Source of the DNA: Alkalihalobacterium chitinilyticum
Lineage (GTDB): Bacteria; Bacillota; Bacilli; Bacillales; Bacillaceae_F
Assembly (NCBI RefSeq): GCF_029028005.1
Contig: NZ_JAOTPO010000001.1
Coordinates: 372,001-436,000 of the forward strand
Length of the DNA: 64,000 bases
Direction: 5' to 3'
The translations under genes and the position numbers were made by a program. Each line of letters starts with the position of its first letter. The stretch's first letter is position 1. Positions 8,543-18,486 of the stretch are shown here, in pieces. The notes under the pieces were generated by a model. The model worked only from the letters and a program-made list of their open reading frames with translations. It did not search any database and was not told where the DNA came from.

Positions 8543-9556
8543 TCATTCTCTGTTTAATAGCCAATCTGATGCTGCTAATCCTGAAAGTACAGCTCCTTCA
8601 ACAGCTCCTCGTTTAAATATATCTCCAGCAAAAGCGATAGGTCCCGGAAGAGTTGTGGCGACAAATTCATCTGGGTGTAAAGCTTCTGGTTTTGAATAGC
8701 GCCAACGCTTTAACTGTTTCTCTACTATCTCACCTTCTCCTAGAAGAGGCTTTGCTGCTTGAATTAGTTTTTCTATTATGACCTGGTCTTCTTGATCATA
8801 ATGTTCACGAGACCAATATTCGTTTCCGTGTATCGTCACTACTGTTGTATCCGATATGCCTTTTTGTTGATTATCACCTAGGAACGACACTACCCCTTCT
8901 TTTATTTGAATTCCACCTGGCTTTGGTATATTCGTAGGTGCATCTAATGCAACAATTGTACATAAGCAGGGAAAATAGCTCGTTGTCTTAAGATCTTCTT
9001 TAATATTTTCCTCCACCTTTACTTCTTCAATTAACTCTAAAGATTGTGGTGTAGGTGAAGTTAATAGTAATTGATCTGCCATAAAAGAAACTAACTCTGC
9101 TTCTTTTCCTTTACGTACAATTACAGACCATTTATCCTCTATCCACTCAATTTTTTCCACTTTATGGTCTACTTTAATGTTTAGATCTTGTGCTAATTCC
9201 TTCATTAAAGCATTCATTCCATTCTTACCTGCATAACGGGGGTAACCATCATTGTGTAAGGATAGACTTCCGATTTCGGTTACATTGTTCATTTGATGAA
9301 AACCATTTGTCCATGTATGTATAAGGCCAGCTTGCTCCCACTCCTTTACAAGAGCTTTCATTTGCTCACTACGAGCAGTAAAGAATTGAGCACCGTGGTC
9401 ACTTCTGCCACCACTTACTCTTCTTGTAGCCATTCGCCCCCCGACACTTTTTCCTTTATCTAATACGAGGTAATTCTCATTTTTCTCTGAAAATTTCTTT
9501 GCTGCCATAATTCCAGCTAACCCCGCACCGACAATAATGACCGAATAATGATCCAT
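8543..9556 (-). CDS. FAD-dependent oxidoreductase, renalase-like
   Basis: The 337-residue protein opens with a dinucleotide-binding motif VIIVGAGLAGIMAAKK, followed by KGKSVGGRMATRR (an FAD-contacting GGR signature of the amine-oxidase/renalase group) and GAQFFTAR. The C-terminus has FAGDIFKRGAVEGAVLSG, the second FAD-binding signature. Renalases oxidise aberrant NAD(P)H isomers; that function is an inference here. ATG 9556 is preceded by GAGGGAG at about 9 bases; upstream in-frame codons lack a site. It is monocistronic and divergent from the sodium-channel gene. Confidence 0.82.
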   Translation of the reverse strand: MDHYSVIIVGAGLAGIMAAKKFSEKNENYLVLDKGKSVGGRMATRRVSGGRSDHGAQFFTARSEQMKALVKEWEQAGLIHTWTNGFHQMNNVTEIGSLSLHNDGYPRYAGKNGMNALMKELAQDLNIKVDHKVEKIEWIEDKWSVIVRKGKEAELVSFMADQLLLTSPTPQSLELIEEVKVEENIKEDLKTTSYFPCLCTIVALDAPTNIPKPGGIQIKEGVVSFLGDNQQKGISDTTVVTIHGNEYWSREHYDQEDQVIIEKLIQAAKPLLGEGEIVEKQLKRWRYSKPEALHPDEFVATTLPGPIAFAGDIFKRGAVEGAVLSGLAASDWLLNRE

Positions 9557-9757
9557 TCTCCCCATCTCCCTCAAATACAACGTTTCCCTTATTGTAACAA
9601 ATTGAATATTGTTAGTGGGTGGCAATGTGTTGAACGAAGTTACGATGTTTTCTTTCCCTATACATCAAAATCTAGTAAAATAAGTAGGTATGCATTGAAG
9701 CTTTAAATTATTACCTTGTAGAAAATAGATGATAAGAGTAAGTTTTGGAGGAGAGAG

Positions 9758-10591
9758 ATGGCTTCACAACAAGCAAAAGAAAACAAACAACCGAATCGGA
9801 TTTCGGAATACTGTGCAAAAATAGTTGAACATAAAGCATTTACCACTACGGTTATTACATTTATTATTATAAACGCCATTGTAGTAGGGATTGAAACATA
9901 CCCTAATGTCTACCAAACGTATACAAGTTGGTTTTACTATGCTGACATTACCCTATTGTGGATTTTTACAATTGAGATTGCCCTAAGAATGATCGCTGCC
10001 CGTCCAACCTACACTTTCTTTAAAAGCAGCTGGAACTGGTTTGATTTTCTTATCGTTGCGGCCGGTCATATTTTTGTAGGTGCACACTTTGTCACCGTTT
10101 TACGTATCCTGCGTGTTCTTCGGGTCCTGCGAGCTATTTCCGTTATTCCTTCTTTACGAAAATTAGTTGATGCGCTCTTATTAACGATTCCGGCACTAGG
10201 GAATATTATGATTTTAATGAGCATTATCTTTTATATATTTGCGGTTACGGGGACGATGTTGTTTGCTGATGTGGCCCCTGAGTATTTCGGGAATTTGCAA
10301 TTATCGTTATTAACCTTATTCCAAGTAGTTACTCTAGAATCATGGGCCAGCGGGGTTATGCGCCCTATATTTGCAGAAGTAGCTTGGTCATGGATCTACT
10401 TTGTTCTCTTTATCCTTGTCGGTACCTTCATTGTATTTAACTTGTTTATCGGGGTTATCGTAAGTAATGTTGAAAAAACAAGTAAAGACGAAGACGACGA
10501 TAACGAGGCCGAAATGAAAAATGAGGTACGAGAGCTTCGTAAAGAAATTGCTGAACTTAAAAATATGATGATTAAGATGAACAAAAGCTGA
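9758..10591 (+). CDS. NaChBac-type voltage-gated sodium channel
   Basis: The 277-residue protein is one six-transmembrane subunit of a homotetrameric channel (S1 about 28-46, S2 about 60-80, S3 about 93-110, S4 about 112-128, pore helices S5-S6 about 146-236). S4 carries four regularly spaced arginines (R116, R119, R122, R125). The selectivity filter is TLESWAS (192-198), the high-field-strength glutamate filter of bacterial sodium channels. The C-terminus has an acidic linker and a heptad-like coiled coil (MKNEVRELRKEIAELKNMM). In alkaliphilic bacilli such channels let Na+ re-enter for pH homeostasis, motility and chemotaxis. GGAGGAGAG precedes the ATG. Length fits the NaChBac family (274 residues). 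Confidence 0.96.
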   Translation: MASQQAKENKQPNRISEYCAKIVEHKAFTTTVITFIIINAIVVGIETYPNVYQTYTSWFYYADITLLWIFTIEIALRMIAARPTYTFFKSSWNWFDFLIVAAGHIFVGAHFVTVLRILRVLRVLRAISVIPSLRKLVDALLLTIPALGNIMILMSIIFYIFAVTGTMLFADVAPEYFGNLQLSLLTLFQVVTLESWASGVMRPIFAEVAWSWIYFVLFILVGTFIVFNLFIGVIVSNVEKTSKDEDDDNEAEMKNEVRELRKEIAELKNMMIKMNKS

Positions 10592-10612
10592 GGAAATGCC
10601 CTCAGCTTTTTA
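10583..10612 (+). terminator. intrinsic terminator after the sodium-channel gene
   Basis: AAAAGCTGAGG (10583-10593) pairs with CCTCAGCTTTT (10600-10610), ending in a T run. It overlaps the channel stop codon and separates it from the convergent amphi-Trp gene. Confidence 0.8.
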
Positions 10613-10613
10613 C

Positions 10614-10892
10614 TTATTTAATTCCCATTTTATTTGGGCCTGTTTCGCCTTCCACCCAGTCAAACTCAATCTCAAACGAATGCTTGTCCCCTTTAGTCGA
10701 GTATTCATATTCTACTTTTAGACGTTGCGACGGTTTCACTTGCACTTCTTCCTCACCTTGCATAAAAACGAACTGACCTTCTTCTCTAAGTTTTTTTGCA
10801 ATCATTTCTAACACGTCAGCAAAATCACTTAGACCTTGTTGCTCTTTATGTTTTAAGATAATTTGAGTTGGTACTTTTCCTGCTTCATTCAT
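10614..10892 (-). CDS. amphi-Trp domain-containing protein
   Basis: The 92-residue protein matches the amphi-Trp family: a helical first half (DFADVLEMIAKKLREEGQ) and beta-strands ending in the conserved SFEIEFDWVEG. This small family is widespread in bacteria and archaea and has no established biochemical role. AAGGGGGCAA precedes the start. It is monocistronic and convergent with the sodium-channel gene. Confidence 0.75.
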   Translation of the reverse strand: MNEAGKVPTQIILKHKEQQGLSDFADVLEMIAKKLREEGQFVFMQGEEEVQVKPSQRLKVEYEYSTKGDKHSFEIEFDWVEGETGPNKMGIK

Positions 10893-11010
10893 CTTATTGC
10901 CCCCTTTAATCCTAATTACTTTTATTATAAGCTATTCCTTGTCTCTCTTATGTGAACGATATTTGACTAAAGAGTGTTGTTTCATATGAAGATATTCAAT
11001 AGTACACAAA

Positions 11011-11047
11011 AGCAAGGTGCAAATCGCTTTTTGATTTGCACCTTGCT
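11011..11047 (-). terminator. intrinsic terminator of the aspartate kinase gene
   Basis: A perfect 14-15 bp stem, AGCAAGGTGCAAATC with its complement, flanks a short loop; on the minus strand it is followed by TTTTGTG. Confidence 0.8.
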
Positions 11048-11060
11048 CAAACTTCAATTT

Positions 11061-12431
11061 TTATTCAATTGAATCGTCCGCTGCTCCAAAAAATTCTTCA
11101 TATAGGGCACGAACGGCTTTCTCTTCATCTTCTTGGCGAATACCAAATACTAAGCTGACTTCTGAAGAGCCTTGGTTAATCATTTCAATATTTACATCAG
11201 CATTGGCAAGTGCCGAAGTTGCACGTGCTGAAAGACCGATCGTATTATGCATTCCTTCGCCAACCATCATAATCATGGAAAAATCGCGCTCTACATACAC
11301 ATCATCTACATCTAACTCTTCTCGAATACGAGTAATGATGCGATCTTCTTTCTCCCCATCCAACTGACACTGTTTTAAAATAACAGACGTGTCATCAATA
11401 CCAGATGGGATATGTTCGTAGGAAATGCCTTCTTCTTCAATAATTTGAAGTAATTTACGTCCAAAACCGATTTCACGGTGCATTAAGTACTTCCGCACAT
11501 ATAGCGTGCAAAATTCTGAGTCACTTGCAATCCCAATCACTGGATTTAACACACAAGCACGTTCAGCCATTATCATCGTCCCACGAGCTTCTGGATTATT
11601 TGTATTTTTAATACATACAGGAATGGACTGACGGAATGCAGGCATTAACGCTTCATCATGAAATACTGAAAAACCAGCATATGATAACTCACGCATTTCA
11701 CGATACGTCATTTTCTTAATGTTCACAGGATTTTCAACGATCTTTGGATTGGCTGCAAATACCGAATCAACATCTGTGAAATTCTCATATAAATCTGCCT
11801 TCACTCCTGCAGCTAAAATGGATCCTGTAATATCTGATCCACCTCGAGGGAAAGTAACTAAAGTTCCTTCTTTTGAGTAGCCAAAAAATCCTGGAAAAAC
11901 AATTACACCTGGACGTTCCCTTAGTTGGAACAAATGATCGTAGCTTTCCGGAAGAACTTGAGCGTTTCCAGGTTCATCACTCACTAATAATCCGGCCTCT
12001 TTTGGATTTACATATTGCGCCTCAATTCCGGTACTTTGAAAGTAAGCCGCAATTAACTTTGCATTGTTGTCTTCTCCACTGGCTTTCATTTGATCAATGA
12101 ATTTCCCTTCATGTGAAGTGTCAAAAGCTACTCGGGCTTGTAAATCCTCTTTTATCGTTTCTATAATATCTGCTGACAAATTTAAATCTAATGCAATCTC
12201 TTCATAACGGCTTACAACGGCACGTAAAGCATTTTCAACGTGACCTTTTTCTAACACGGCATCCGCTAACTGTATAAGTAAATCCGTAACCTTTGTATCT
12301 GTTGCTTCCCTTTTTCCTGGTGCTGAAACGACTACAAATTTTCTCTCTTCATTCTCAGCAATGATTGAAGCCACTTTACGAATTTGTTCTGCGTTAGCCA
12401 CTGATGTTCCACCGAATTTCGCTACTCTCAT
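11061..12431 (-). CDS. aspartate kinase (aspartokinase III type)
   Basis: The enzyme phosphorylates L-aspartate, the first committed step to lysine, threonine, methionine and diaminopimelate. The 456-residue protein starts VAKFGGTSVANAEQI (kinase nucleotide motif) and has the FPRGGSDITGSILAA segment in the catalytic domain. Two C-terminal ACT domains follow (from about residues 300 and 390) that normally bind inhibitory amino acids. Length and the single-gene form fit the monofunctional class III enzymes (B. subtilis YclM/ThrD), not the lysC enzyme with an internal second start. It is a single gene with its own terminator. No lysine riboswitch was recognised upstream. Confidence 0.9.
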   Translation of the reverse strand: MRVAKFGGTSVANAEQIRKVASIIAENEERKFVVVSAPGKREATDTKVTDLLIQLADAVLEKGHVENALRAVVSRYEEIALDLNLSADIIETIKEDLQARVAFDTSHEGKFIDQMKASGEDNNAKLIAAYFQSTGIEAQYVNPKEAGLLVSDEPGNAQVLPESYDHLFQLRERPGVIVFPGFFGYSKEGTLVTFPRGGSDITGSILAAGVKADLYENFTDVDSVFAANPKIVENPVNIKKMTYREMRELSYAGFSVFHDEALMPAFRQSIPVCIKNTNNPEARGTMIMAERACVLNPVIGIASDSEFCTLYVRKYLMHREIGFGRKLLQIIEEEGISYEHIPSGIDDTSVILKQCQLDGEKEDRIITRIREELDVDDVYVERDFSMIMMVGEGMHNTIGLSARATSALANADVNIEMINQGSSEVSLVFGIRQEDEEKAVRALYEEFFGAADDSIE

Positions 12432-12949
12432 CTCGTTTCTCCAACTCCTATAAAGTTTTTTTCTGCTCCCTTAATATTTCGATAATTCATAATTTATCAT
12501 AGCCCTTCCCTGTTTGCAAAGTTGAATAAATTGGATATCGCAGGCTGTGTAAGGATATATCACCAACTGGTTTATTCAACCTTCACATTCTCCCCATTCA
12601 CGCTAATCGATAGAAAACCCTCCCATATGGTTGGATTTTCATGTGACAGTAACACTTCACAGGAATAAAGAGCTGAAATTAACAAACAATATTCGATATT
12701 TCTCAGCAAAATCCCTTCTCCCCAGAACCTTATTCATAAATTATTCGTAATTACTTTTTTTTAGTATGTAACCATCCAGTAAGCTAATGTTATTCTTCAC
12801 TTCCTTTAGTCAGTTTTTGAAACCAACATCACATATAGGAATTAAAAAATTAGTACTCACCATGAAGAAAGTACAATAAAAAGGAAAATAGATCCAATTA
12901 ACTGTTTTCTTTTCCATAATATTGTGTTAATTTAATAGTACAACTGAAG
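12432..12949 (+). other. intergenic region with one long inverted repeat
   Basis: No gene was found in these 518 bases between the divergent aspartate kinase and thiC leader. The one clear structure is an inverted repeat: GTTGAATAAATTGG (12521-12534) with CCAACTGGTTTATTCAAC (12563-12580), ten outer pairs perfect and four inner pairs after a bulge. Neither side has a terminator-like T run, so it may be a leader structure of the aspartate kinase gene or an operator. Confidence 0.5.
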
Positions 12950-13045
12950 AAAACGGGAGCTCCAAAGCAAAGGGCTGAGAGGACAACTGATACTGTTGTC
13001 GACCGTGAACCTGATCTAGGTAATGCTAGCGGAGGGATTTTGTAG
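12950..13045 (+). promoter_or_regulatory. TPP (thiamine pyrophosphate) riboswitch
   Basis: The THI-box elements are in order: CGGGAGCTCC, AGGGCTGAGA (pyrimidine-sensing core), GTGAACCTGATCTAGGTAATG and GCTAGCGGAGGGA. A terminator lies just downstream. Thiamine pyrophosphate binding should stop transcription before thiC, which makes the thiamine pyrimidine. Confidence 0.95.
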
Positions 13046-13062
13046 AATACTTATGTCCATTC

Positions 13063-13090
13063 GACCGCTTTCTAGCGGTCTTTTTATTTT
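13063..13090 (+). terminator. expression-platform terminator of the TPP riboswitch
   Basis: GACCGCT (13063-13069) pairs with AGCGGTC (13074-13080), followed by TTTTTATTTTT. It lies 159 bases before thiC, an unusually long remaining leader that holds a second hairpin (TATCCGAC 13112-13119 with GTCGGATA 13129-13136). Confidence 0.85.
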
Positions 13091-13237
13091 TATAGTACAC
13101 ATTATGCAAAATATCCGACAGTCTAACAGTCGGATAACATCATAATGATTGCAACTATAAAAATGGATTCCATTCTTATAATATCATTCCCCTCCTCCGT
13201 GATCGGTTCTATCACCCAGAACTTAAATCAAACTTAG

Positions 13238-15004
<1,767 letters not shown>

Positions 15005-15011
15005 TCAAAAA

Positions 15012-15057
15012 AAGCTGATTGATAGATTGGGAATCTATCAATCAGCTTCTTTTTTTA
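15012..15057 (+). terminator. intrinsic terminator after thiC
   Basis: A 16-17 bp stem (15012-15028 with 15032-15048) with a GGGA loop is followed by eight or more T residues. Confidence 0.9.
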
Positions 15058-15094
15058 TGCTATGCAAATGAAAATTACTTAATCAAAAACAATA

Positions 15095-15433
15095 TTATTG
15101 CCATTCTCCATCACGGTCCCACTTTCCTTTACGAAGACCCACGGTTTCAAATAATAGCGAAATTAACGATCTTGACTCACCTATTAATGATTCTTCTGTA
15201 CAGCTTGAATCAGGTCTATACCCCATATCAAGTGCATCCTTCATGGTTACCTCTTCTAAAAAGTTGGAAACATCCGCTTCATTAAAGCAAGGAGGAGAAA
15301 CATAGACGTTATGAGAATGATCCACTATCATTCGAGCATTAGCTGGTGCGACTTCTGTCGTTTTAACCAATGATCCAATTAATGCAAAAAGTATAATAAA
15401 AACAGAAAGCAATATAGAAATTTGTTTGTTCAT
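15095..15433 (-). CDS. secreted or membrane-anchored protein of unknown function (112 aa)
   Basis: I do not recognise a family. The N-terminus has two lysines or polar residues and then a hydrophobic stretch (about residues 5-24), a signal peptide or membrane anchor with no lipobox. The mature part has two cysteines (PPCF and SSCT) that could form a disulfide, and a basic C-terminus, GLRKGKWDRDGEWQ. AAAGG lies about 10 bases before ATG 15433. It follows the lipoprotein gene of the metal-chelate ABC operon after 84 bases, in the same direction, so co-transcription is possible but not shown. Confidence 0.6.
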   Translation of the reverse strand: MNKQISILLSVFIILFALIGSLVKTTEVAPANARMIVDHSHNVYVSPPCFNEADVSNFLEEVTMKDALDMGYRPDSSCTEESLIGESRSLISLLFETVGLRKGKWDRDGEWQ

Positions 15434-15517
15434 TTTTTCATGCCTTTCATCTAGCTCGTATTCTATTATTTATTCTAGTATGAATTCATCAGATGAGCAA
15501 TGAACAACGCTTGAACT

Positions 15518-16531
15518 TTATTTATATAAGCCGTTTACCAAAATTTCCAAAGCATAAGGTGCTCGAATTCCTTCTGCTACTGCAGATAATGGAATTACAA
15601 TAAAGTTCTCGTTTTTAATACCCGTAACATCTTCTAGTGCGGGATGACGCAGTAATGTTTCTTTTTTCTCTTCAGCCGTTGTTTCACCATAATCAACAAT
15701 GATGATTACTTCAGGGTCTCGATCCACTACTTCTTCCCAGCTTACTTCTGCCCAGTTTTTATCGATTTCACTAAATATATTTTCTGCTCCCGCTAGCGTG
15801 ATTAAAGAATTCAAAAAATTTTGTGCCACTGTAAAAGGCGCAGTATCACCACTATCAAATACAAACACTTTCTTCTTTTCTGTTATCTGTGGAATATTTT
15901 TTTGAATTTTAGATAGTTCTTCTTCCATCGAAGCAATTAATTGTGCTCCTCTTTCTTCGACGTTAAAGATACGTGCTACATTTAAAATATCTGAATAAAT
16001 ATCATCAATTGTCGGGCCAACTTTACTAGAAGATTCATGTAAATATGCATTGACCCCAAACTCTTTTAATTGTTCAACAGTACCAATATTATCCTCGCGA
16101 AATGCACTTCCCCACCCTGCATAAGCGAAATCAGGTTCTTCTGCTAAAAACACTTCTTGCGATGGGTATCGATCAGAAAGAACTGGGATTGACTCATAAG
16201 CTTCCTTAAATTCTGGTAAGACGGCATCATCTAAATATGCGGTGCCAACCATAAATTCTTCTAATCCAAGAGCTAGCATCACTTCAGTTACGTGTTGGTT
16301 TAACGTAACTGCACGCTTAGGTGCTTCAGTGAACATTAACAGCTGCTCATTATTTTCGATTTCAAATGATTTATATTCATTTTGGTCTACCTTTTCAACT
16401 TCTTTAACTTGAGAACTATTCGTTGTTGTCACCTCTTCGTTTGTTCCCGTCTCCTGTCCACATCCAACTAACAGTGTTGATGTAAGTATAATAGCCGATA
16501 AGATTGATTTCATTTTATTAATTTTTTTCAT
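15518..16531 (-). CDS. FecB/BtuF-type substrate-binding lipoprotein of an ABC importer
   Basis: The 337-residue protein has a lipoprotein signal (basic start, hydrophobic core, lipobox STLLVGC) and a threonine- and glutamate-rich linker. It then has a two-lobe periplasmic-binding domain of the iron-siderophore/cobalamin class (KRAVTLNQHVTEVMLALGL near the first lobe; EEVVDRDPEVIIIVDYGE in the second). It would capture a metal chelate outside the membrane for the permease and ATPase coded upstream. The start is ATG 16531, with AAGGAG 7 bases away; an ATG two codons earlier abuts that site. It overlaps the end of the methyltransferase-fusion gene by 14 bases, so the two are translationally linked. 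The ligand is unknown; the operator upstream suggests zinc or iron. Confidence 0.88.
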   Translation of the reverse strand: MKKINKMKSILSAIILTSTLLVGCGQETGTNEEVTTTNSSQVKEVEKVDQNEYKSFEIENNEQLLMFTEAPKRAVTLNQHVTEVMLALGLEEFMVGTAYLDDAVLPEFKEAYESIPVLSDRYPSQEVFLAEEPDFAYAGWGSAFREDNIGTVEQLKEFGVNAYLHESSSKVGPTIDDIYSDILNVARIFNVEERGAQLIASMEEELSKIQKNIPQITEKKKVFVFDSGDTAPFTVAQNFLNSLITLAGAENIFSEIDKNWAEVSWEEVVDRDPEVIIIVDYGETTAEEKKETLLRHPALEDVTGIKNENFIVIPLSAVAEGIRAPYALEILVNGLYK

Positions 16532-17618
16532 ATTCATTCTCCTTATTTTTATATTTAGCAATAATTGTCCAGCGATTACTTATTTGATAGTCTGTTATGT
16601 CTCCTCGAATGGGAATTGGATACCCCCCATTTGTCCAAACCTCCTCTTTAAAAGGTTGTAGGTTGCGTTGGAGATCATTTATACTCTCATCAAGTGTTTC
16701 ATCTCTTCTTAATACTGCTCCAGCTCGTTTTTTAGCTAATTGAGGTATTAATGTTGTTGCCGAAATACGTTGATAGCAAGTTTGATAATTTTCGAACATG
16801 TCAATTACTTCAAAGCCTTCTGCGTTTAATAGATAGCACATTTCCCTAGGAAGTATTAAACTATACTCCCGGTCTACTTTAAATCGAGATACTTCATTGT
16901 TTTGTTCATATGTTTCATAGGTTATCGTTGTTTCAAATGTCTGTCGGTTTAAGAGAGTTTCACCCTCGATTGTCTTATAAATTCGTTTCTTCCCCCATTG
17001 TTTACATTGACTTCCCTTCCAATTTCTCTCATTCGGTGGAACAATAAGGTCAACTGCCACTAATCCACCGTCTATTAGATGTTTTTTTACGTTTGCCAAT
17101 ACTTGCAGCTGTTCATCCGCTAACAGGCAGTGTTGTAAGAACCCTTCTGTTAGTAGAATATGGGTAAACTTAAAAGATAGATTGAAATCTAATGCATTCT
17201 CCTGTATTAAAGTTAACTTAGACACATCACTTAACCTTTTTCGTTTTTTTTCAGCTATCGCCAGCATATCTTCACTCGTATCGAGCCCTGTCACATCAAC
17301 TCCCTGAACAGCTAATTCATACGCGATTCTGGCAGTTCCAACTCCTAGCTCTAATACAGTAGGTTCAGGAGTAGTATTAATCATTTGTTTAAAGAATTTC
17401 ACACCACTTTTCCCAGTAAAAAGATCGAAATACTCGGCTTCAAGGCCAATATAAGGTTGAGTAAGTTGTCTCTTATGTCGCTCCCCCTGCATACCGCAGC
17501 GGTTACAAAGCGACCCAGCTAACTGTTCAAATGGTGTTCCGATTGGAATTCCATTTTTCGTATCGCCATTTCTTTCTTTATATTGAAATCCACAAAAATC
17601 ACATTTATATTCGCCCAT
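16518..17618 (-). CDS. rubredoxin-like domain fused to a class I SAM methyltransferase
   Basis: The N-terminus (about residues 4-46) reads as a rubredoxin-type knuckle pair: YKCDFCGFQY, then GD..NGIP.GTPFE, then CNRCG, with the four metal ligands at C6, C9, C38 and C41. From about residue 85 a Rossmann methyltransferase follows (motif I VLELGVGTARIAYELA, then GLDTSEDML). The last 100 residues are an unassigned C-terminal region. The iron or zinc bound, and the methyl acceptor, cannot be told. It lies within a FecBCD-type importer operon between the ATPase (82 bases upstream) and the binding lipoprotein (14-base overlap). A good AGGAGG site precedes ATG 17618. Possible roles are modification of the imported chelate or metal-dependent methylation; both are inference. 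Confidence 0.8.
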   Translation of the reverse strand: MGEYKCDFCGFQYKERNGDTKNGIPIGTPFEQLAGSLCNRCGMQGERHKRQLTQPYIGLEAEYFDLFTGKSGVKFFKQMINTTPEPTVLELGVGTARIAYELAVQGVDVTGLDTSEDMLAIAEKKRKRLSDVSKLTLIQENALDFNLSFKFTHILLTEGFLQHCLLADEQLQVLANVKKHLIDGGLVAVDLIVPPNERNWKGSQCKQWGKKRIYKTIEGETLLNRQTFETTITYETYEQNNEVSRFKVDREYSLILPREMCYLLNAEGFEVIDMFENYQTCYQRISATTLIPQLAKKRAGAVLRRDETLDESINDLQRNLQPFKEEVWTNGGYPIPIRGDITDYQISNRWTIIAKYKNKENEYEKN

Positions 17619-17660
17619 TCCTTCCTCCTAATTATTCGAAAAACCAAATCTTATCTTAAT

Positions 17661-17700
17661 TATGATCCAAACATTCGATTTATGGTCCAAACACTCAATT
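17661..17700 (-). repeat. two tandem 20-bp direct repeats
   Basis: TATGATCCAAACATTCGATT (17661-17680) is followed directly by TATGGTCCAAACACTCAATT (17681-17700), 17 of 20 identical. They fill the gap between the ATPase stop and the methyltransferase gene. Meaning unknown. Confidence 0.7.
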
Positions 17701-18486
17701 TTAAACTATTGATTTAGCCTCTGCTTTTGAAGTATATAAAACATGGACCTTCTCAGTAATAGGGTTCTTAATAATAGTCCCATTAACATGGAACACGTCG
17801 GCTAATAGCCCTTCTGTTAACACTTGCTCTGGTGAACCTTCTGCAACGATTTCCCCTTTGTTTATAACTAGTAATTTATCGCAATAAGCAGCTGCTAAAT
17901 TTAAATCATGTAATGCAGCTAAAGACGTCAGTTTCAAGCCTTTCACAACATCAAGAAGATGTAATTGATGATGAATATCAAGATGGTTAGTAGGCTCATC
18001 TAATATAAACAATTTTGGTTCCTGCGTGAGAGCTCTAGCTATTAATACCCTTTGCTTTTCACCACCTGACAAATCTGAAAAGCTACGGTTTCGATAATGC
18101 TCAATCCCAACTTCATTTAACGACCGAGTAACTATTGTTTCATCGTAATCATTATCTTTTTCTAAAAATCCCTTATGTGGATGCCTGCCCATACTTACAA
18201 TATCCTCTACTGTAAAATCAAATGGCACTGAGCTTTCCTGACCAACAACAGCTACTTGTTGAGCAAATCTACGGTTTTTCCACTTATTTGTGTTCGATTG
18301 ATTAATTAGTATAGTCCCGTTAGAAGGTGCATAAATACGATAAATCGTTTTTAACAATGTTGATTTACCACTGCCATTTGGTCCAATCACACCAACAAAT
18401 TCTCCATCATTCACATGAAAATTGATATTTTGAATAATTGGCTTTTGGTCAATTTTAGTTACTACATTTTGGACTGAAAGCTTCAC
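17701..18486 (-). CDS. FecE/BtuD-type ABC transporter ATP-binding protein
   Basis: The 261-residue cytosolic ATPase has Walker A (GPNGSGKST), the Q-loop region, the ABC signature LSGGEKQRV, Walker B with catalytic glutamate (LFILDEPTNHLD) and the switch histidine (AALHDLNLAA). It closely resembles siderophore and cobalamin importers. It starts with GTG at 18486, whose first base is the last base of the permease TAG stop, so it is translationally coupled to the permease. It powers the FecB-type uptake system. Confidence 0.93.
   Translation of the reverse strand: MKLSVQNVVTKIDQKPIIQNINFHVNDGEFVGVIGPNGSGKSTLLKTIYRIYAPSNGTILINQSNTNKWKNRRFAQQVAVVGQESSVPFDFTVEDIVSMGRHPHKGFLEKDNDYDETIVTRSLNEVGIEHYRNRSFSDLSGGEKQRVLIARALTQEPKLFILDEPTNHLDIHHQLHLLDVVKGLKLTSLAALHDLNLAAAYCDKLLVINKGEIVAEGSPEQVLTEGLLADVFHVNGTIIKNPITEKVHVLYTSKAEAKSIV

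Noticed and set aside
12432-12600. Lysine riboswitch before the aspartate kinase
   Set aside because: The conserved core was not found; only an unrelated inverted repeat is there.
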